Source: Alistipes sp. (GTDB lineage Bacteria > Bacteroidota > Bacteroidia > Bacteroidales > Rikenellaceae). Taken from it: DNA of 44,935 bases. The translations under genes and the position numbers were made by a program. The stretch covers positions 1 to 44,935 of the forward strand of contig JAFSDP010000002.1 in assembly GCA_017436185.1 (NCBI GenBank). The letters run 5' to 3'. Under the pieces are notes generated by a model, which did not search any database, had not been told where the DNA came from, and saw only the letters and a list, made by a program, of their open reading frames with translations. Below, piece by piece: positions 7,888 through 16,437 of this stretch (position 1 is the stretch's first letter; every line of letters starts with the position of its first letter).

Positions 7888-8598
7888 ATGAAACTGCTTC
7901 TTATCTCAAATTCGACCAACGCAGGCGAAGAGTATCTGCGCTATCCGATGCCGCAAATCGGCAAATTTCTGACCGGTGTCAAAGAGATTGTCTTTGTTCC
8001 CTACGCCGCCGTGACCTTCTCGTATGCCGAGTACGAAAAGAAGGTGCAGGCCCGCTTTGCCGAGTTGGGTATCAAGGTAAAATCGGTACACCGTGCGAAG
8101 AATCCCGCCCGTATGATTCGCCAGGCTGAGGCCATCTGCGTAGGTGGCGGCAACACCTTTACCCTTACGCGCAAGATGCAGCAGCAGGGGTTGATGCGTG
8201 CCATCCTTTCGAAGATCAAGAGCGGTACGCCCTACGTGGGTTGGTCGGCCGGTAGCAATGTCTGCTGCCCCACCATCTGCACGACCAACGATATGCCCAT
8301 TCTGCAGCCCGAGTCGTTCAAGGCCATCGGAGCGATCCCCTTCCAAATCAACCCCCACTACCTGGACGCCAACCCCGAGGGCCACGCCGGCGAGACCCGT
8401 GAGCAGCGTATTCTGGAGTACATCGAGGCCAATCCCCGTCGTTGGGTCGTAGGTCTGCGCGAGGGGTGTATGCTACACTACGAAAACGAGAAGCTGGAGC
8501 TGATCGGAAGCCGTCCGATGCGCATCTTCCGCCGTGGTGTGGAGACCTTTGAGGTCCAGGCAGGCGACGATTTGCAGTTCCTCTTCGAGAAGCGTTAA
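7888..8598 (+). CDS. pepE: Dipeptidase E (alpha-aspartyl dipeptidase, S51)
   Basis: This cytoplasmic serine peptidase cleaves N-terminal Asp-X dipeptides. The 236-residue protein is close to the usual 229-240. It carries the nucleophile elbow GWSAGSNV, the upstream GGGNTF segment and a following NPHYLDA region with the expected His. The start at 7888 gives MKLLLISNST, typical of the family; the open frame before it starts with TTG and has no similarity. A tyrA gene follows after 33 bases. Confidence 0.93.
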   Translation: MKLLLISNSTNAGEEYLRYPMPQIGKFLTGVKEIVFVPYAAVTFSYAEYEKKVQARFAELGIKVKSVHRAKNPARMIRQAEAICVGGGNTFTLTRKMQQQGLMRAILSKIKSGTPYVGWSAGSNVCCPTICTTNDMPILQPESFKAIGAIPFQINPHYLDANPEGHAGETREQRILEYIEANPRRWVVGLREGCMLHYENEKLELIGSRPMRIFRRGVETFEVQAGDDLQFLFEKR

Positions 8599-8631
8599 AC
8601 GCGTAAGTATTATTATATAATAGGTATAGCA

Positions 8632-9474
8632 ATGAAGGTCTTTATCGTGGGTCTGGGTCTGGTGGGCGGCTCGTTGGCGCTGGCCCTGAAAAAGCAGGGG
8701 TTAGCCACCGAGGTGCTCGGTGCCGAGTTGGGCGAGGAGCATCAGCGTCTGGCACTGGAGCGTGGGCTGTGCGACCGTTTGGTTTCGTTCGAGGAGGGTG
8801 TCGAAGCGGCCGATCTGACGGTGTTGGCCACCCCGGTCGATACCATTCCGCTCTTGGCCGTTAAGGCCCTCAACCGCATCAACGACCGCCAGACGGTCAT
8901 CGACGTTGGCTCGACAAAGGGAGAGCTGTGCGAGGTCATCTCGCAGCACGCCCGTCGCAACCGTTTTGTCGCCATTCACCCGATGTGGGGCACCGAGTAC
9001 AGCGGCCCGAAGGCGGCTGTCGAGGGGGCCTTTACGGGGCGCACGGTGGTGATCTGCGAGGCGGGAAAGAGTGCCGAGGATGCACTGCAAACCGTTCAAC
9101 AGCTGTTTGTTACGCTCGGAATGAATCCCGTACGAATGGAGGCCGAGGAGCACGACCTGCACGCCGCCTACATCTCACACATTTCGCACATCACCTCCTT
9201 TGCCCTGGCCAACACCGTCTTGGAGAAGGAGCGTGAGGAGCGTCACATCTTCGACCTGGCAGGTGGTGGTTTCGAGAGCACGGTGCGTCTGGCCAAGAGC
9301 TCCTCTTCGACCTGGGTGCCTATTCTGATGCAGAACAAATACAACGTCTTGGATGTCTTGCGTGAGCATATCCACCAGCTGCAACTGATGCGTCGAATGA
9401 TTGAGCGGGACGATGAAGCGGGGCTGCGGGAGTTTATCTCGGGTGCCAACGCCATCCAGCGCATTATCCACTAA
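8632..9474 (+). CDS. tyrA: Prephenate dehydrogenase
   Basis: Converts prephenate to 4-hydroxyphenylpyruvate in tyrosine synthesis. The 280-residue protein has the NAD(P)-binding Rossmann motif GLGLVGGSLA (7-16), the substrate-site HPMWGTEYSGP segment and the helical HDLHAAYISHISH motif of the family. There is no chorismate mutase or ACT domain, so this is the minimal single-domain type; a cyclohexadienyl/arogenate specificity cannot be excluded. It lies between pepE and yraN with short gaps. aroB in this window belongs to the same pathway but is not adjacent. Confidence 0.93.
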   Translation: MKVFIVGLGLVGGSLALALKKQGLATEVLGAELGEEHQRLALERGLCDRLVSFEEGVEAADLTVLATPVDTIPLLAVKALNRINDRQTVIDVGSTKGELCEVISQHARRNRFVAIHPMWGTEYSGPKAAVEGAFTGRTVVICEAGKSAEDALQTVQQLFVTLGMNPVRMEAEEHDLHAAYISHISHITSFALANTVLEKEREERHIFDLAGGGFESTVRLAKSSSSTWVPILMQNKYNVLDVLREHIHQLQLMRRMIERDDEAGLREFISGANAIQRIIH

Positions 9475-9486
9475 TTTACTCCACCG

Positions 9487-9876
9487 ATGACCGTCAAGCC
9501 CCCCATCGATCGTGCCTTAATCGGTGCCCAAGGCGAAGAGGCCGCCACCGACTACCTGCGTCAGCGAGGCTATCGGCTGTGTGGCCGCAACTGGCGCAGC
9601 GGAAGGTATGAGTTGGACATCATCCTCACCCATTGGGATACGCTCCATTTCGTGGAGGTCAAGACCCGACGGGCAGGGGGTCTGACCACCCCGATGGAGG
9701 CGATGACCGAGCAGAAGTGCAACGCCCTGCGTCGTGCGGCACGCGCCTTTGTGGCGCAATATGGTCGCACCTACGAGGGCTATCGGTTGCAGTTCGACCT
9801 GGCAGCCGTCACGATGTATGACGATGGCCACACGGAGGTTGAAATGTTCGAAAACGTAGTCGAATTCGGATGGTAA
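9487..9876 (+). CDS. YraN family (UPF0102) nuclease-like protein
   Basis: This 129-residue protein belongs to the UPF0102/YraN family, predicted to have a restriction-endonuclease-like fold. The diagnostic parts are GAQGEEAATDYL near the N-terminus, then YELDIIL and FVEVKTR, which make up the D-x(n)-E-x-K type active site. The biological role is not established. It lies 12 bases after tyrA and ends the pepE-tyrA-yraN unit. No strong terminator follows. Confidence 0.92.
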   Translation: MTVKPPIDRALIGAQGEEAATDYLRQRGYRLCGRNWRSGRYELDIILTHWDTLHFVEVKTRRAGGLTTPMEAMTEQKCNALRRAARAFVAQYGRTYEGYRLQFDLAAVTMYDDGHTEVEMFENVVEFGW

Positions 9877-9898
9877 GAAAGGGGTTGAAAATGGGCTA

Positions 9899-9930
9899 TT
9901 TGGGCATCTCGCTTTTTTGTATTACCTTTG
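9899..9930 (+). promoter_or_regulatory. Promoter for waaA
   Basis: TTTG (9899-9902), a 20-base spacer and TACCTTTG (9923-9930) match the Bacteroidetes TTTG/TAnnTTTG promoter, 32 bases before the waaA ATG. This is one of the three best promoter matches in the window. Confidence 0.75.
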
Positions 9931-9962
9931 CTGTCCCATTTTAACCAAACGTGTAAACTGCT

Positions 9963-11192
9963 ATGTGGTTATACGACATCATCATAACCCTCTATGCCTG
10001 GGCCATTCGTGTGGCTTCGTGGCGCAACACCAAGGCCCGACTTTGGGTCGAAGGACGACGCAACCTGCTGCAACGGATGGCCGCAACCATCCCCGCCGAC
10101 GAGCGCATCATCTGGGTGCACGTCGCCTCGCTGGGCGAGTTTGAGCAGGGTCGTCCACTGATGGAGGAGATTCGCCGCCGCCATCCCGACTACAAAATTC
10201 TCTTGACCTTCTTCTCCCCCTCGGGCTACGAGATTCGCAAAAACTATGCAGGTGCCGACTACATCTTCTACCTTCCGATCGACACCCGTCGCAACGTGCG
10301 TCGCTTCTTGGACATCGTCCGACCCGAGGTAGCCATCTTTGTCAAATACGAGTTCTGGCTCAATATGTTGCTTGAGTTGGGTCGTCGTGAGATTCGCACC
10401 TTTGTTGTCTCGGCCATCTTCCGTCCGAACTCCATCTTCTTCCGCCCCTGGGGTGGGCTGTGGCGTCGGGCGCTGAAGAGTTTTGAGGCCATCTTCGTGC
10501 AGAACGACACTTCGAAACTGCTGCTCGGCAAGTTGGGTCATACCAATGTGCAGGTGGCAGGCGACACCCGATTCGACCGGGTGGCCGAGATTGCCGCCAA
10601 CGCCAAGCGGGTGGAGCTCATCGAGCGTTTCAAGGGCAACAAACCCCTCTTTGTGGCCGGTTCGACCTGGGGCCCCGACGAGGAGCATCTGCTACCGATA
10701 GTGAATGAAAATCCGACGCTGAAGTTTGTCATCGCCCCCCACGAGATGGACCAGGGGCGCATCAACCACCTTATCGAGGCGACTCGGAGCGGTGCAATTC
10801 GCTATACCGAATGCAACGAGACGACCGATTTCAGCACGACCCAACTGCTCATTCTCGACACCGTGGGGCTGTTGGCCTCGGTCTATGGCTCGGCCACCTG
10901 GAGCTACATCGGCGGCGGTTTTGGCGTAGGCATCCACAACACGTTGGAGGCGGCCACCTTCGGTCTGCCGATTGCCTTTGGCCCGAATTACCACAAATTC
11001 AAGGAGGCGTGCGAGTTGATTGAAGTCGGAGCAGCGTCGTCGTTCACCACTACCGACGAGCTGCGAGCCTGGTTTGCCCCCTTGCGGGACGATGCCGAGG
11101 CCTTGAAGCGAGCCGGCGAGGCGGCCCGCAGCTACACGCTGAAAAATCAGGGAGCCACGAAACTCATTCTCGACACGATTTTTGGTGCATAA
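9963..11192 (+). CDS. waaA: Kdo transferase (lipid IV-A)
   Basis: Transfers Kdo from CMP-Kdo to lipid IV-A in LPS assembly at the inner membrane face. The 409-residue GT30 protein has an N-terminal membrane-associated segment (WLYDIIITLYAWAIR), the catalytic-base motif ASLGEFEQG (Glu59) and the GT-B donor-side region around IGGGFGVGIHNTLEAATFGLP. It has its own promoter and converges on aroB, with the stop 14 bases from the aroB stop and a shared hairpin between. lpxK, another lipid A gene, lies elsewhere in the window. Confidence 0.95.
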   Translation: MWLYDIIITLYAWAIRVASWRNTKARLWVEGRRNLLQRMAATIPADERIIWVHVASLGEFEQGRPLMEEIRRRHPDYKILLTFFSPSGYEIRKNYAGADYIFYLPIDTRRNVRRFLDIVRPEVAIFVKYEFWLNMLLELGRREIRTFVVSAIFRPNSIFFRPWGGLWRRALKSFEAIFVQNDTSKLLLGKLGHTNVQVAGDTRFDRVAEIAANAKRVELIERFKGNKPLFVAGSTWGPDEEHLLPIVNENPTLKFVIAPHEMDQGRINHLIEATRSGAIRYTECNETTDFSTTQLLILDTVGLLASVYGSATWSYIGGGFGVGIHNTLEAATFGLPIAFGPNYHKFKEACELIEVGAASSFTTTDELRAWFAPLRDDAEALKRAGEAARSYTLKNQGATKLILDTIFGA

Positions 11193-11230
11193 AAAAATTC
11201 ACTGCTCTAAAACAGGGCAGTGAATTTTTC
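11191..11230. terminator. Bidirectional terminator inside the aroB 3' end
   Basis: A stem of about 13 bp (11196-11208 with 11214-11226, one G-U pair) has an A-run on the left and a T-run on the right. It terminates waaA rightward and aroB leftward. The aroB stop codon and last codons form part of the stem. Confidence 0.85.
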
Positions 11231-12220
11231 TTTTTCCATCAGTCGGCATTCGCATCGGCCGATGGCCGTAGGCAGCACAATGTGTATCTTGTCCGCCTCG
11301 CTCTTCTTATCCTTTCCGCAGGCCTTTTTCAGACGTGCCGTACTAACGGGCGATCGCAACACAAACCCCATCCGCACAAAGAGCGCCTGAATGCGATCGG
11401 CCTCCGACTCGGCCAAAAGCCCCATACGTTGCGCCATACGGGCCATCATCACCACCCCGACAGCCACCGCCTCGCCGTGAATCATCTCACGAGAGCTCTT
11501 CTCGATGGCGTGACCCAGGGTGTGACCCAAATTCAGCCGGCGACGTTCGCCACCCTCCCGTTCATCACGCTCTACGATGGCGGCCTTCACCCCCACCGAC
11601 GAGGCCACCACCTCGCCCAGCAACGTTTGGTTGGTACGCAGCTCCTCGAACGAACTCTGCTCCAACTTTTCAAAGAGGGGCTTATCGGCAATGATGGCCG
11701 ACTTGATGACCTCGGCCAAACCGGCACGGAACTCCCGTTCGGGAAGGGTCGTGAGCATTTCGGGGTCGCAAATCACGAAACGGGGCTGCGAGAAGCATCC
11801 CGCCATATTCTTAAAGCCCCCGACATTCACTCCATTCTTGCCACCCACCGAGGCATCGACCTGTCCCAAGAGGGTCGTGGAGACAAAGCCGAACTCCAAC
11901 CCACGCATATAGGTCGAGGCGGCAAAGCCCGCCATATCGGTCACAATGCCGCCACCGATGCCGAGGATGAAGGTGCGACGATCGGCCCCCAACTCGATGA
12001 GTTTGCGGTAGATCTGCTCGATGGTGTGCAGCGTCTTGCTCGACTCGCCCTGCCCCACCAAAATCATATCGTAGGGGGCGATGAGCGACCCGTAGAGGCG
12101 CACCATCGAGGCATCGGTGATGACCACAACCCGTCGCTCACCGAGCAACTCGGGGAGCAGTTGTGAGGCCGATGCAATGTAAACATCGCTCTGGTTGCGC
12201 ACAGTAAAATTCACTTTCAT
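11207..12220 (-). CDS. aroB: 3-dehydroquinate synthase
   Basis: Second step of the shikimate pathway: closes DAHP to 3-dehydroquinate using NAD and a divalent metal. The 337-residue protein shows the NAD-binding GIGGGIVTDMAGFAASTYMRG region, the KNGVNVGGFKNMAG substrate loop, and the metal ligands in AEVIKSA, NLGHTLGHAIE and IHGEAVAVG. Length is slightly below the usual ~350. It diverges from typA. Its final codons lie inside the terminator hairpin shared with waaA. Confidence 0.96.
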   Translation of the reverse strand: MKVNFTVRNQSDVYIASASQLLPELLGERRVVVITDASMVRLYGSLIAPYDMILVGQGESSKTLHTIEQIYRKLIELGADRRTFILGIGGGIVTDMAGFAASTYMRGLEFGFVSTTLLGQVDASVGGKNGVNVGGFKNMAGCFSQPRFVICDPEMLTTLPEREFRAGLAEVIKSAIIADKPLFEKLEQSSFEELRTNQTLLGEVVASSVGVKAAIVERDEREGGERRRLNLGHTLGHAIEKSSREMIHGEAVAVGVVMMARMAQRMGLLAESEADRIQALFVRMGFVLRSPVSTARLKKACGKDKKSEADKIHIVLPTAIGRCECRLMEKEKFTALF

Positions 12221-12245
12221 AACCTCTTTGTGGTGATTGATAAAG

Positions 12246-12253
12246 CAAATTTA
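12246..12253 (-). promoter_or_regulatory. Putative -7 element for aroB
   Basis: The minus strand reads TAAATTTG, matching TAnnTTTG, 25 bases before the aroB ATG. It sits only 12 bases from the opposing typA element. Confidence 0.5.
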
Positions 12254-12265
12254 GCATATTTTTAT

Positions 12266-12273
12266 TATTTTTG
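12266..12273 (+). promoter_or_regulatory. Putative -7 element for typA
   Basis: TATTTTTG matches TAnnTTTG, 19 bases before the typA ATG. It is divergent from and nearly overlaps the aroB promoter. The region is AT-rich. Confidence 0.5.
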
Positions 12274-12292
12274 CGCATCAAAACAGTCAATT

Positions 12293-14098
12293 ATGCAAAA
12301 ACTGCGCAACATTGCCATCATCGCCCACGTCGATCACGGCAAAACGACCCTGGTCGATAAGATGATTCTGGCAGGTCACATCCTGCGTGACAACGCCAAG
12401 ACGGGCGGCGATCTGATTCTGGACAACAACGATTTGGAGCGTGAACGAGGCATTACGATCCTCTCGAAGAACGTTTCGGTTATCTACAAGGATTATAAAA
12501 TCAACATCATCGACACCCCGGGTCACGCCGACTTTGGTGGTGAGGTGGAGCGTGTGCTGAATATGTGCGACGGCGTACTGCTGTTGGTCGATGCCTTCGA
12601 GGGCACGATGCCGCAGACCCGCTTCGTACTGCAGAAGGCCCTTGCGTTGGGCAAGAAGCCCATTGTGGTGGTCAATAAGGTCGATAAGCCCAACTGCCGC
12701 CCCGAGGTGGTCAATGAGCAGGTCTTCGACCTGATGTTCACGCTCGATGCCACCGAGGAGCAGCTCGACTACAAAACCATCTACGGTTCGGCCAAGCAGG
12801 GTTGGATGTCGCACAAGTGGAACGAGCCGACCGACTCGTTGGTGCCGCTGCTGGATGCCATCATCGACGAGATTCCCGAGCCGGCTACGGTCGAGGGTAC
12901 CCCTCAGCTGCTCATCACCTCGTTGGAGTACTCGGCCTATACGGGTCGCTCGGCCGTAGGTAAGCTGACCCGAGGTTCGCTGCGTGCCGGTCAGAACGTA
13001 ACGCTGGCCAAGCGTGACGGCGAGACGATGGTCCGCACCAAAATCAAGGAGCTGATGGTCTTCGAGGGGCTCTCGAAGAAGAAGGTCGAGGAGGTGCACT
13101 GCGGTGAGATTTGCGCCCTGATGGGCATCGAGGGCTTCGAGATTGGCGATACGATTTGCGACTACGAGAACCCCGAGCCGCTGCCCCCCATTGCCATCGA
13201 TGAGCCGACGATGTCGATGCTCTTCACCATCAACAACTCACCCTTCTTCGGTAAGGATGGTAAGTATGTCACCTCACGCCACATCAAGGAGCGTCTGGAC
13301 CGTGAGTTGGAGAAGAACCTGGCACTACGTGTCACCCCGGGCGAGTCGGCCGATTCGTTCAATGTCTTCGGACGTGGCGTGCTGCACCTCTCGGTCTTGA
13401 TCGAGACAATGCGCCGTGAGGGGTATGAGTTGCAGGTGGGTCAGCCCCGAGTTATCGTCAAGGAGATTGACGGCGTGAAGTGCGAGCCAATCGAGGAGAT
13501 GACCGTCGATTGCCCCGAGGAGTATTCGGGCACGGTCATCGAGCTGACGACCAAGCGCAAGGGTGTGATGACCAATATGACCTCGAATGCCGACCGAGTG
13601 CGTCTGGAGTTCGACATTCCCTCGCGCGGCATCATCGGTCTGCGTTCGAATATGCTGACCGCTACGGCCGGTGAGGCCATTATGACCCACCGCCTGAAGG
13701 GCTTTGAGCCCTGGGTGGGCGAGATTGAGATGCGTACGAACGGCTCGATTATCGCTTCGGAGACGGGTACGGCCTACGCCTACTCGATTGATAAGTTGCA
13801 GGATCGTGGTCGTTTCTTCATCTCGCCGATGGAGGCCGTCTATGAGGGTCAGGTGATTGGCGAGCACACCCGTCAGAACGACATCGCCGTGAATGTGACG
13901 AAGGCCAAGCAGCTGACCAATATGCGTGCGTCGGGCTCAGACGAGAAGAGTGTCATCGTACCGCCGAAGGTCTTCACGCTGGAGGAGGCGTTGGAGTACA
14001 TCAAGGAGGATGAGTATGTAGAGGTGACGCCCCACGCTATGCGTCTGCGCAAGATTCTGCTCCACGAGGTAGATCGCAAACGTGCCGCCAAGGAGTAA
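12293..14098 (+). CDS. typA: TypA/BipA ribosome-associated translational GTPase
   Basis: This 601-residue GTPase is related to EF-G and involved in ribosome assembly and stress or low-temperature growth. The G domain shows G1 [10 protein letters not shown]3 [14 protein letters not shown] and G4 NKVDK. EF-G-like domains follow, ending in the typical BipA C-terminal region (TPHAMRLRK). The ATG at 12293 gives the family N-terminus [17 protein letters not shown]; the in-frame extension upstream runs through the promoter. rpiB follows after 38 bases. Confidence 0.97.
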   Translation: MQKLRNIAIIAHVDHGKTTLVDKMILAGHILRDNAKTGGDLILDNNDLERERGITILSKNVSVIYKDYKINIIDTPGHADFGGEVERVLNMCDGVLLLVDAFEGTMPQTRFVLQKALALGKKPIVVVNKVDKPNCRPEVVNEQVFDLMFTLDATEEQLDYKTIYGSAKQGWMSHKWNEPTDSLVPLLDAIIDEIPEPATVEGTPQLLITSLEYSAYTGRSAVGKLTRGSLRAGQNVTLAKRDGETMVRTKIKELMVFEGLSKKKVEEVHCGEICALMGIEGFEIGDTICDYENPEPLPPIAIDEPTMSMLFTINNSPFFGKDGKYVTSRHIKERLDRELEKNLALRVTPGESADSFNVFGRGVLHLSVLIETMRREGYELQVGQPRVIVKEIDGVKCEPIEEMTVDCPEEYSGTVIELTTKRKGVMTNMTSNADRVRLEFDIPSRGIIGLRSNMLTATAGEAIMTHRLKGFEPWVGEIEMRTNGSIIASETGTAYAYSIDKLQDRGRFFISPMEAVYEGQVIGEHTRQNDIAVNVTKAKQLTNMRASGSDEKSVIVPPKVFTLEEALEYIKEDEYVEVTPHAMRLRKILLHEVDRKRAAKE

Positions 14099-14136
14099 GC
14101 ACCAAGTATCACGAAAACCTTAAAACCAACCAAAAT

Positions 14137-14574
14137 ATGAAAAAAGTAGGTATTGCCAGCGACCACGCCGGCTATGAGATGAAGGAGTTTGTAGTGGGCT
14201 ATCTGCAGGCCAAGGGCTTCGAGGTCTTCGACTTCGGTACCCACTCGCCCGAGAGTGTCGATTATGCCGATTTCGGCCACCCGCTGGCCGAGGCGGTCGA
14301 GCAGGGCGAAGTGGATTGCGGCGTAGGTCTGTGTGGCTCGGGCGAGGGTATCTCGATGACGCTCAACAAGCACCAGGGCATTCGTGCCGGTCTGTGCTGG
14401 TTGCCCGAGATTGCCCATCTGATTCGTCAGCACAACAATGCCAACGTAGTGGTGCTGCCCGCCCGTTTCATCTCGAACGACGAGGCCGTAGCCATCCTCG
14501 ACGAGTACTTCTCGACCGACTTTGAGGGCGGTCGCCACGAAGCACGCATCGCCAAGATCCCGGTGCAGAAGTAG
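14137..14574 (+). CDS. rpiB: Ribose-5-phosphate isomerase B
   Basis: Interconverts ribulose-5-phosphate and ribose-5-phosphate in the pentose phosphate pathway. The 145-residue protein begins MKKVGIASDHAGYEMKE, the RpiB signature, and has the active-site segment GLCGSGEGISMTLNK with the catalytic Cys. The related LacAB and allose-6-phosphate isomerases are less likely from the motif and context. It ends six bases from the converging ispE, and its probable terminator lies inside ispE. Confidence 0.94.
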   Translation: MKKVGIASDHAGYEMKEFVVGYLQAKGFEVFDFGTHSPESVDYADFGHPLAEAVEQGEVDCGVGLCGSGEGISMTLNKHQGIRAGLCWLPEIAHLIRQHNNANVVVLPARFISNDEAVAILDEYFSTDFEGGRHEARIAKIPVQK

Positions 14575-14580
14575 CTGTAC

Positions 14581-15387
14581 TTAAAGCTTATAGATAAAAG
14601 GCGTGTCGATAAGATGCGCCTTTTTTTCGTCGTCGAACAGCCCAAAGACCGTCGATCCGCTGCCCGACATCGAGGCATAGAGTGCCCCCGCACGCTGCAG
14701 CTCGGCTTTGGCGGCAGCAATCGAGGGGTGAGCAGCAAAGATGTGCGGCTCAAAGTCGTTCTTAATCAGCCCCTGCCACTCGGCAATGGGGCGGGCAATA
14801 CGTTCCCGCAATGAAACCGCCGGAAGGGCAGGCTTCACCCCTGCGTAGGCCTCACGGGTCGAGACCCCCTCGTCGGGCTTGATCAAGACCAACCACAAAC
14901 CACTCAAATCCAGCGCAATCGGCTCCATCTGTTCGCCTCGTCCCGTGCAGAATTGGGGCGTGTTGCGGACAAAAAAGGCGGTGTCGCTACCCAATTCGGC
15001 CGCCAACGAAATAAGGGTCGCCTCGTCCAACTGCAAATCAAACAACTCGTTGATAGCCAGGAGTGTTACCGTGCCATCGGCCGAGCCGCCACCCAGCCCC
15101 GCACCAAACGGCACTCGTTTGTCGAGGGTGATGTGTACACCTCCCACGCCGTAGCGGTCGTGCATCAACTGCCACGCCCGAAGACAGATGTTCTTCTCGG
15201 CAGGGCAATCGACCATCAGCCCCCGATTCTCGAAGGTCGGCTCGGCGGCTTCGATACGCTCCACCTCGACCACATCGTAGAGCCCCAAAACGGGCACCAT
15301 CACCGTCTCCAACTCGTGAAAACCATCCTCACGACGACGCAGGATATCCAATCCCAGATTGATTTTGCAATTTGCTTGGCATTTCAT
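14581..15387 (-). CDS. ispE: 4-diphosphocytidyl-2-C-methyl-D-erythritol kinase
   Basis: ATP-dependent kinase of the MEP isoprenoid pathway. This 268-residue GHMP kinase has the N-terminal CKINLGLDI, the phosphate-binding loop PFGAGLGGGSADGTVTL, and the C-terminal MSGSGSTVFGLF motif. I chose the ATG at 15387; a GTG two codons earlier is the alternative. The ATG lies six bases from its -7 box, suggesting a leaderless mRNA. ispD, two steps earlier counting from this enzyme's product, is also in the window at 28793. Cytoplasmic. Confidence 0.95.
   Translation of the reverse strand: MKCQANCKINLGLDILRRREDGFHELETVMVPVLGLYDVVEVERIEAAEPTFENRGLMVDCPAEKNICLRAWQLMHDRYGVGGVHITLDKRVPFGAGLGGGSADGTVTLLAINELFDLQLDEATLISLAAELGSDTAFFVRNTPQFCTGRGEQMEPIALDLSGLWLVLIKPDEGVSTREAYAGVKPALPAVSLRERIARPIAEWQGLIKNDFEPHIFAAHPSIAAAKAELQRAGALYASMSGSGSTVFGLFDDEKKAHLIDTPFIYKL
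14600..14627 (+). terminator. Probable rpiB terminator inside the ispE 3' end
   Basis: An 8-bp stem (14600-14607 with 14613-14620, two G-U pairs, five-base loop) is followed by seven T. It lies 26 bases after the rpiB stop, within the last codons of the converging ispE gene. Confidence 0.6.
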
Positions 15388-15430
15388 ATCCACAAAGATA
15401 GTAAAATTTTCTACCTTTGTGGTATGAAAT
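15381..15430. promoter_or_regulatory. Palindromic divergent promoter with both start codons (ispE / GSCFA gene)
   Basis: These 50 bases form an imperfect palindrome (one main A/G mismatch and single-base bulges). Each arm holds a TAnnTTTG box and a start codon. The minus arm has TATCTTTG at 15400-15393 and ATG at 15387. The plus arm has TACCTTTG at 15412-15419 and ATG at 15424. Each ATG lies five or six bases after its -7 box, where transcription would be expected to start. Confidence 0.75.
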
Positions 15431-16392
15431 TTCGTACCGAACTAAAAATCTCCCCCTTCACGCGCCCGATTGGCTACCGAGATTCGATTCTTTCGATGGG
15501 CTCGTGCTTTGCCGACGAGGTGGGGCAACGACTCTGTACAGACAAATTCAGGGTCACCTGCAATCCGTTGGGCACCCTCTTCAACCCCCACTCGCTATTG
15601 GGACTGCTGGAGCGTGCCGCAGCCGATCGACCCTTCACCGAAGAGGAGGTGCAACACCACCCCTCGGGAAGCACTTTTCTCTTTGGCTTGCCGACCCGCT
15701 TTACCGCTTCGGAGGGCGGTGAACTGCTCGTTATGGCCAACAAAGCACTCCGCCAAACCTGCACCTGTTTCGAGGAGGCAGACCACCTTATTGTCACCTT
15801 CGGCACGGCCTACATCTATCGCCTTGCAGCCACGGGCGAGGTGGTGGCCAACTGCCACAAGCAACCCCACGATCTGTTCCGCCGTGAGCGCCTCACCGTC
15901 AATCAGATTGTGGAGCCGTGGGCGGAGTTTATAAAGCAGCATCTCGACAAGCAGTTCATCCTGACCGTCAGCCCGATACGCCACCTGGGCGATGGGTTGG
16001 AGGGGAACGCCATAAGCAAATCCATCCTGCGTCTGGCGGTCGATCAGTTGGTCGAGCAACTCCCGAACGTGCACTACTTTCCTGCTTACGAGCTGCTGTT
16101 GGACGATTTGCGTGACTACCGCTTCTATGCCGACGACCTCTGCCACCCCTCCCGCCAGGCGGTGGAGTATATCTACGAAAAGTTTGCCGAGGCGGCCTTC
16201 ACCCCCGAGACCCTCGAGTTGCAGGGTCGGCTGCGTGCGCTGACCGCCTTTGCAGCCCATCGCCCCTTCGACCCCTCGAAAGAGCAGTACCGAAACGAGT
16301 GCCTACGCCATATCGAGCGGATGGAGGCCGAGGAGCAAGCAAATAATCTCGATTTTTCGGCCGAAATAGCCCTCCTAAAGGGGAGATTGTGA
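15424..16392 (+). CDS. GSCFA family protein (SGNH-hydrolase-like)
   Basis: This 322-residue protein carries the family-naming motif GSCFA near the N-terminus (SMGSCFADEVG) and later conserved blocks LIVTFGTAYIY, ILTVSPIRHL and YFPAYELLLDDLRDYRFYADDLCHPS. GSCFA domains are related to SGNH/GDSL hydrolases; the substrate is unknown. No signal peptide, so it is probably cytoplasmic. I placed the start at 15424 because the family begins MKFRTEL and the upstream open frame only runs antisense through ispE. It shares a palindromic promoter region with ispE. Confidence 0.9.
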   Translation: MKFRTELKISPFTRPIGYRDSILSMGSCFADEVGQRLCTDKFRVTCNPLGTLFNPHSLLGLLERAAADRPFTEEEVQHHPSGSTFLFGLPTRFTASEGGELLVMANKALRQTCTCFEEADHLIVTFGTAYIYRLAATGEVVANCHKQPHDLFRRERLTVNQIVEPWAEFIKQHLDKQFILTVSPIRHLGDGLEGNAISKSILRLAVDQLVEQLPNVHYFPAYELLLDDLRDYRFYADDLCHPSRQAVEYIYEKFAEAAFTPETLELQGRLRALTAFAAHRPFDPSKEQYRNECLRHIERMEAEEQANNLDFSAEIALLKGRL

Positions 16393-16404
16393 CGCATTTT
16401 TTCT

Positions 16405-16412
16405 TATCTTTG
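16405..16412 (+). promoter_or_regulatory. Putative -7 element for the phosphatase-like/sufE operon
   Basis: TATCTTTG matches TAnnTTTG and lies 25 bases before the ATG at 16438. No convincing TTTG box is seen at 19-20 bases upstream. Confidence 0.55.
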
Positions 16413-16437
16413 TCGCTTGTATCGATTAAGAACAACT

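Noticed and set aside
14953..15423. N-terminal extension of the GSCFA gene
   Set aside because: It runs antisense through ispE and across the palindromic promoter; family similarity begins at 15424.
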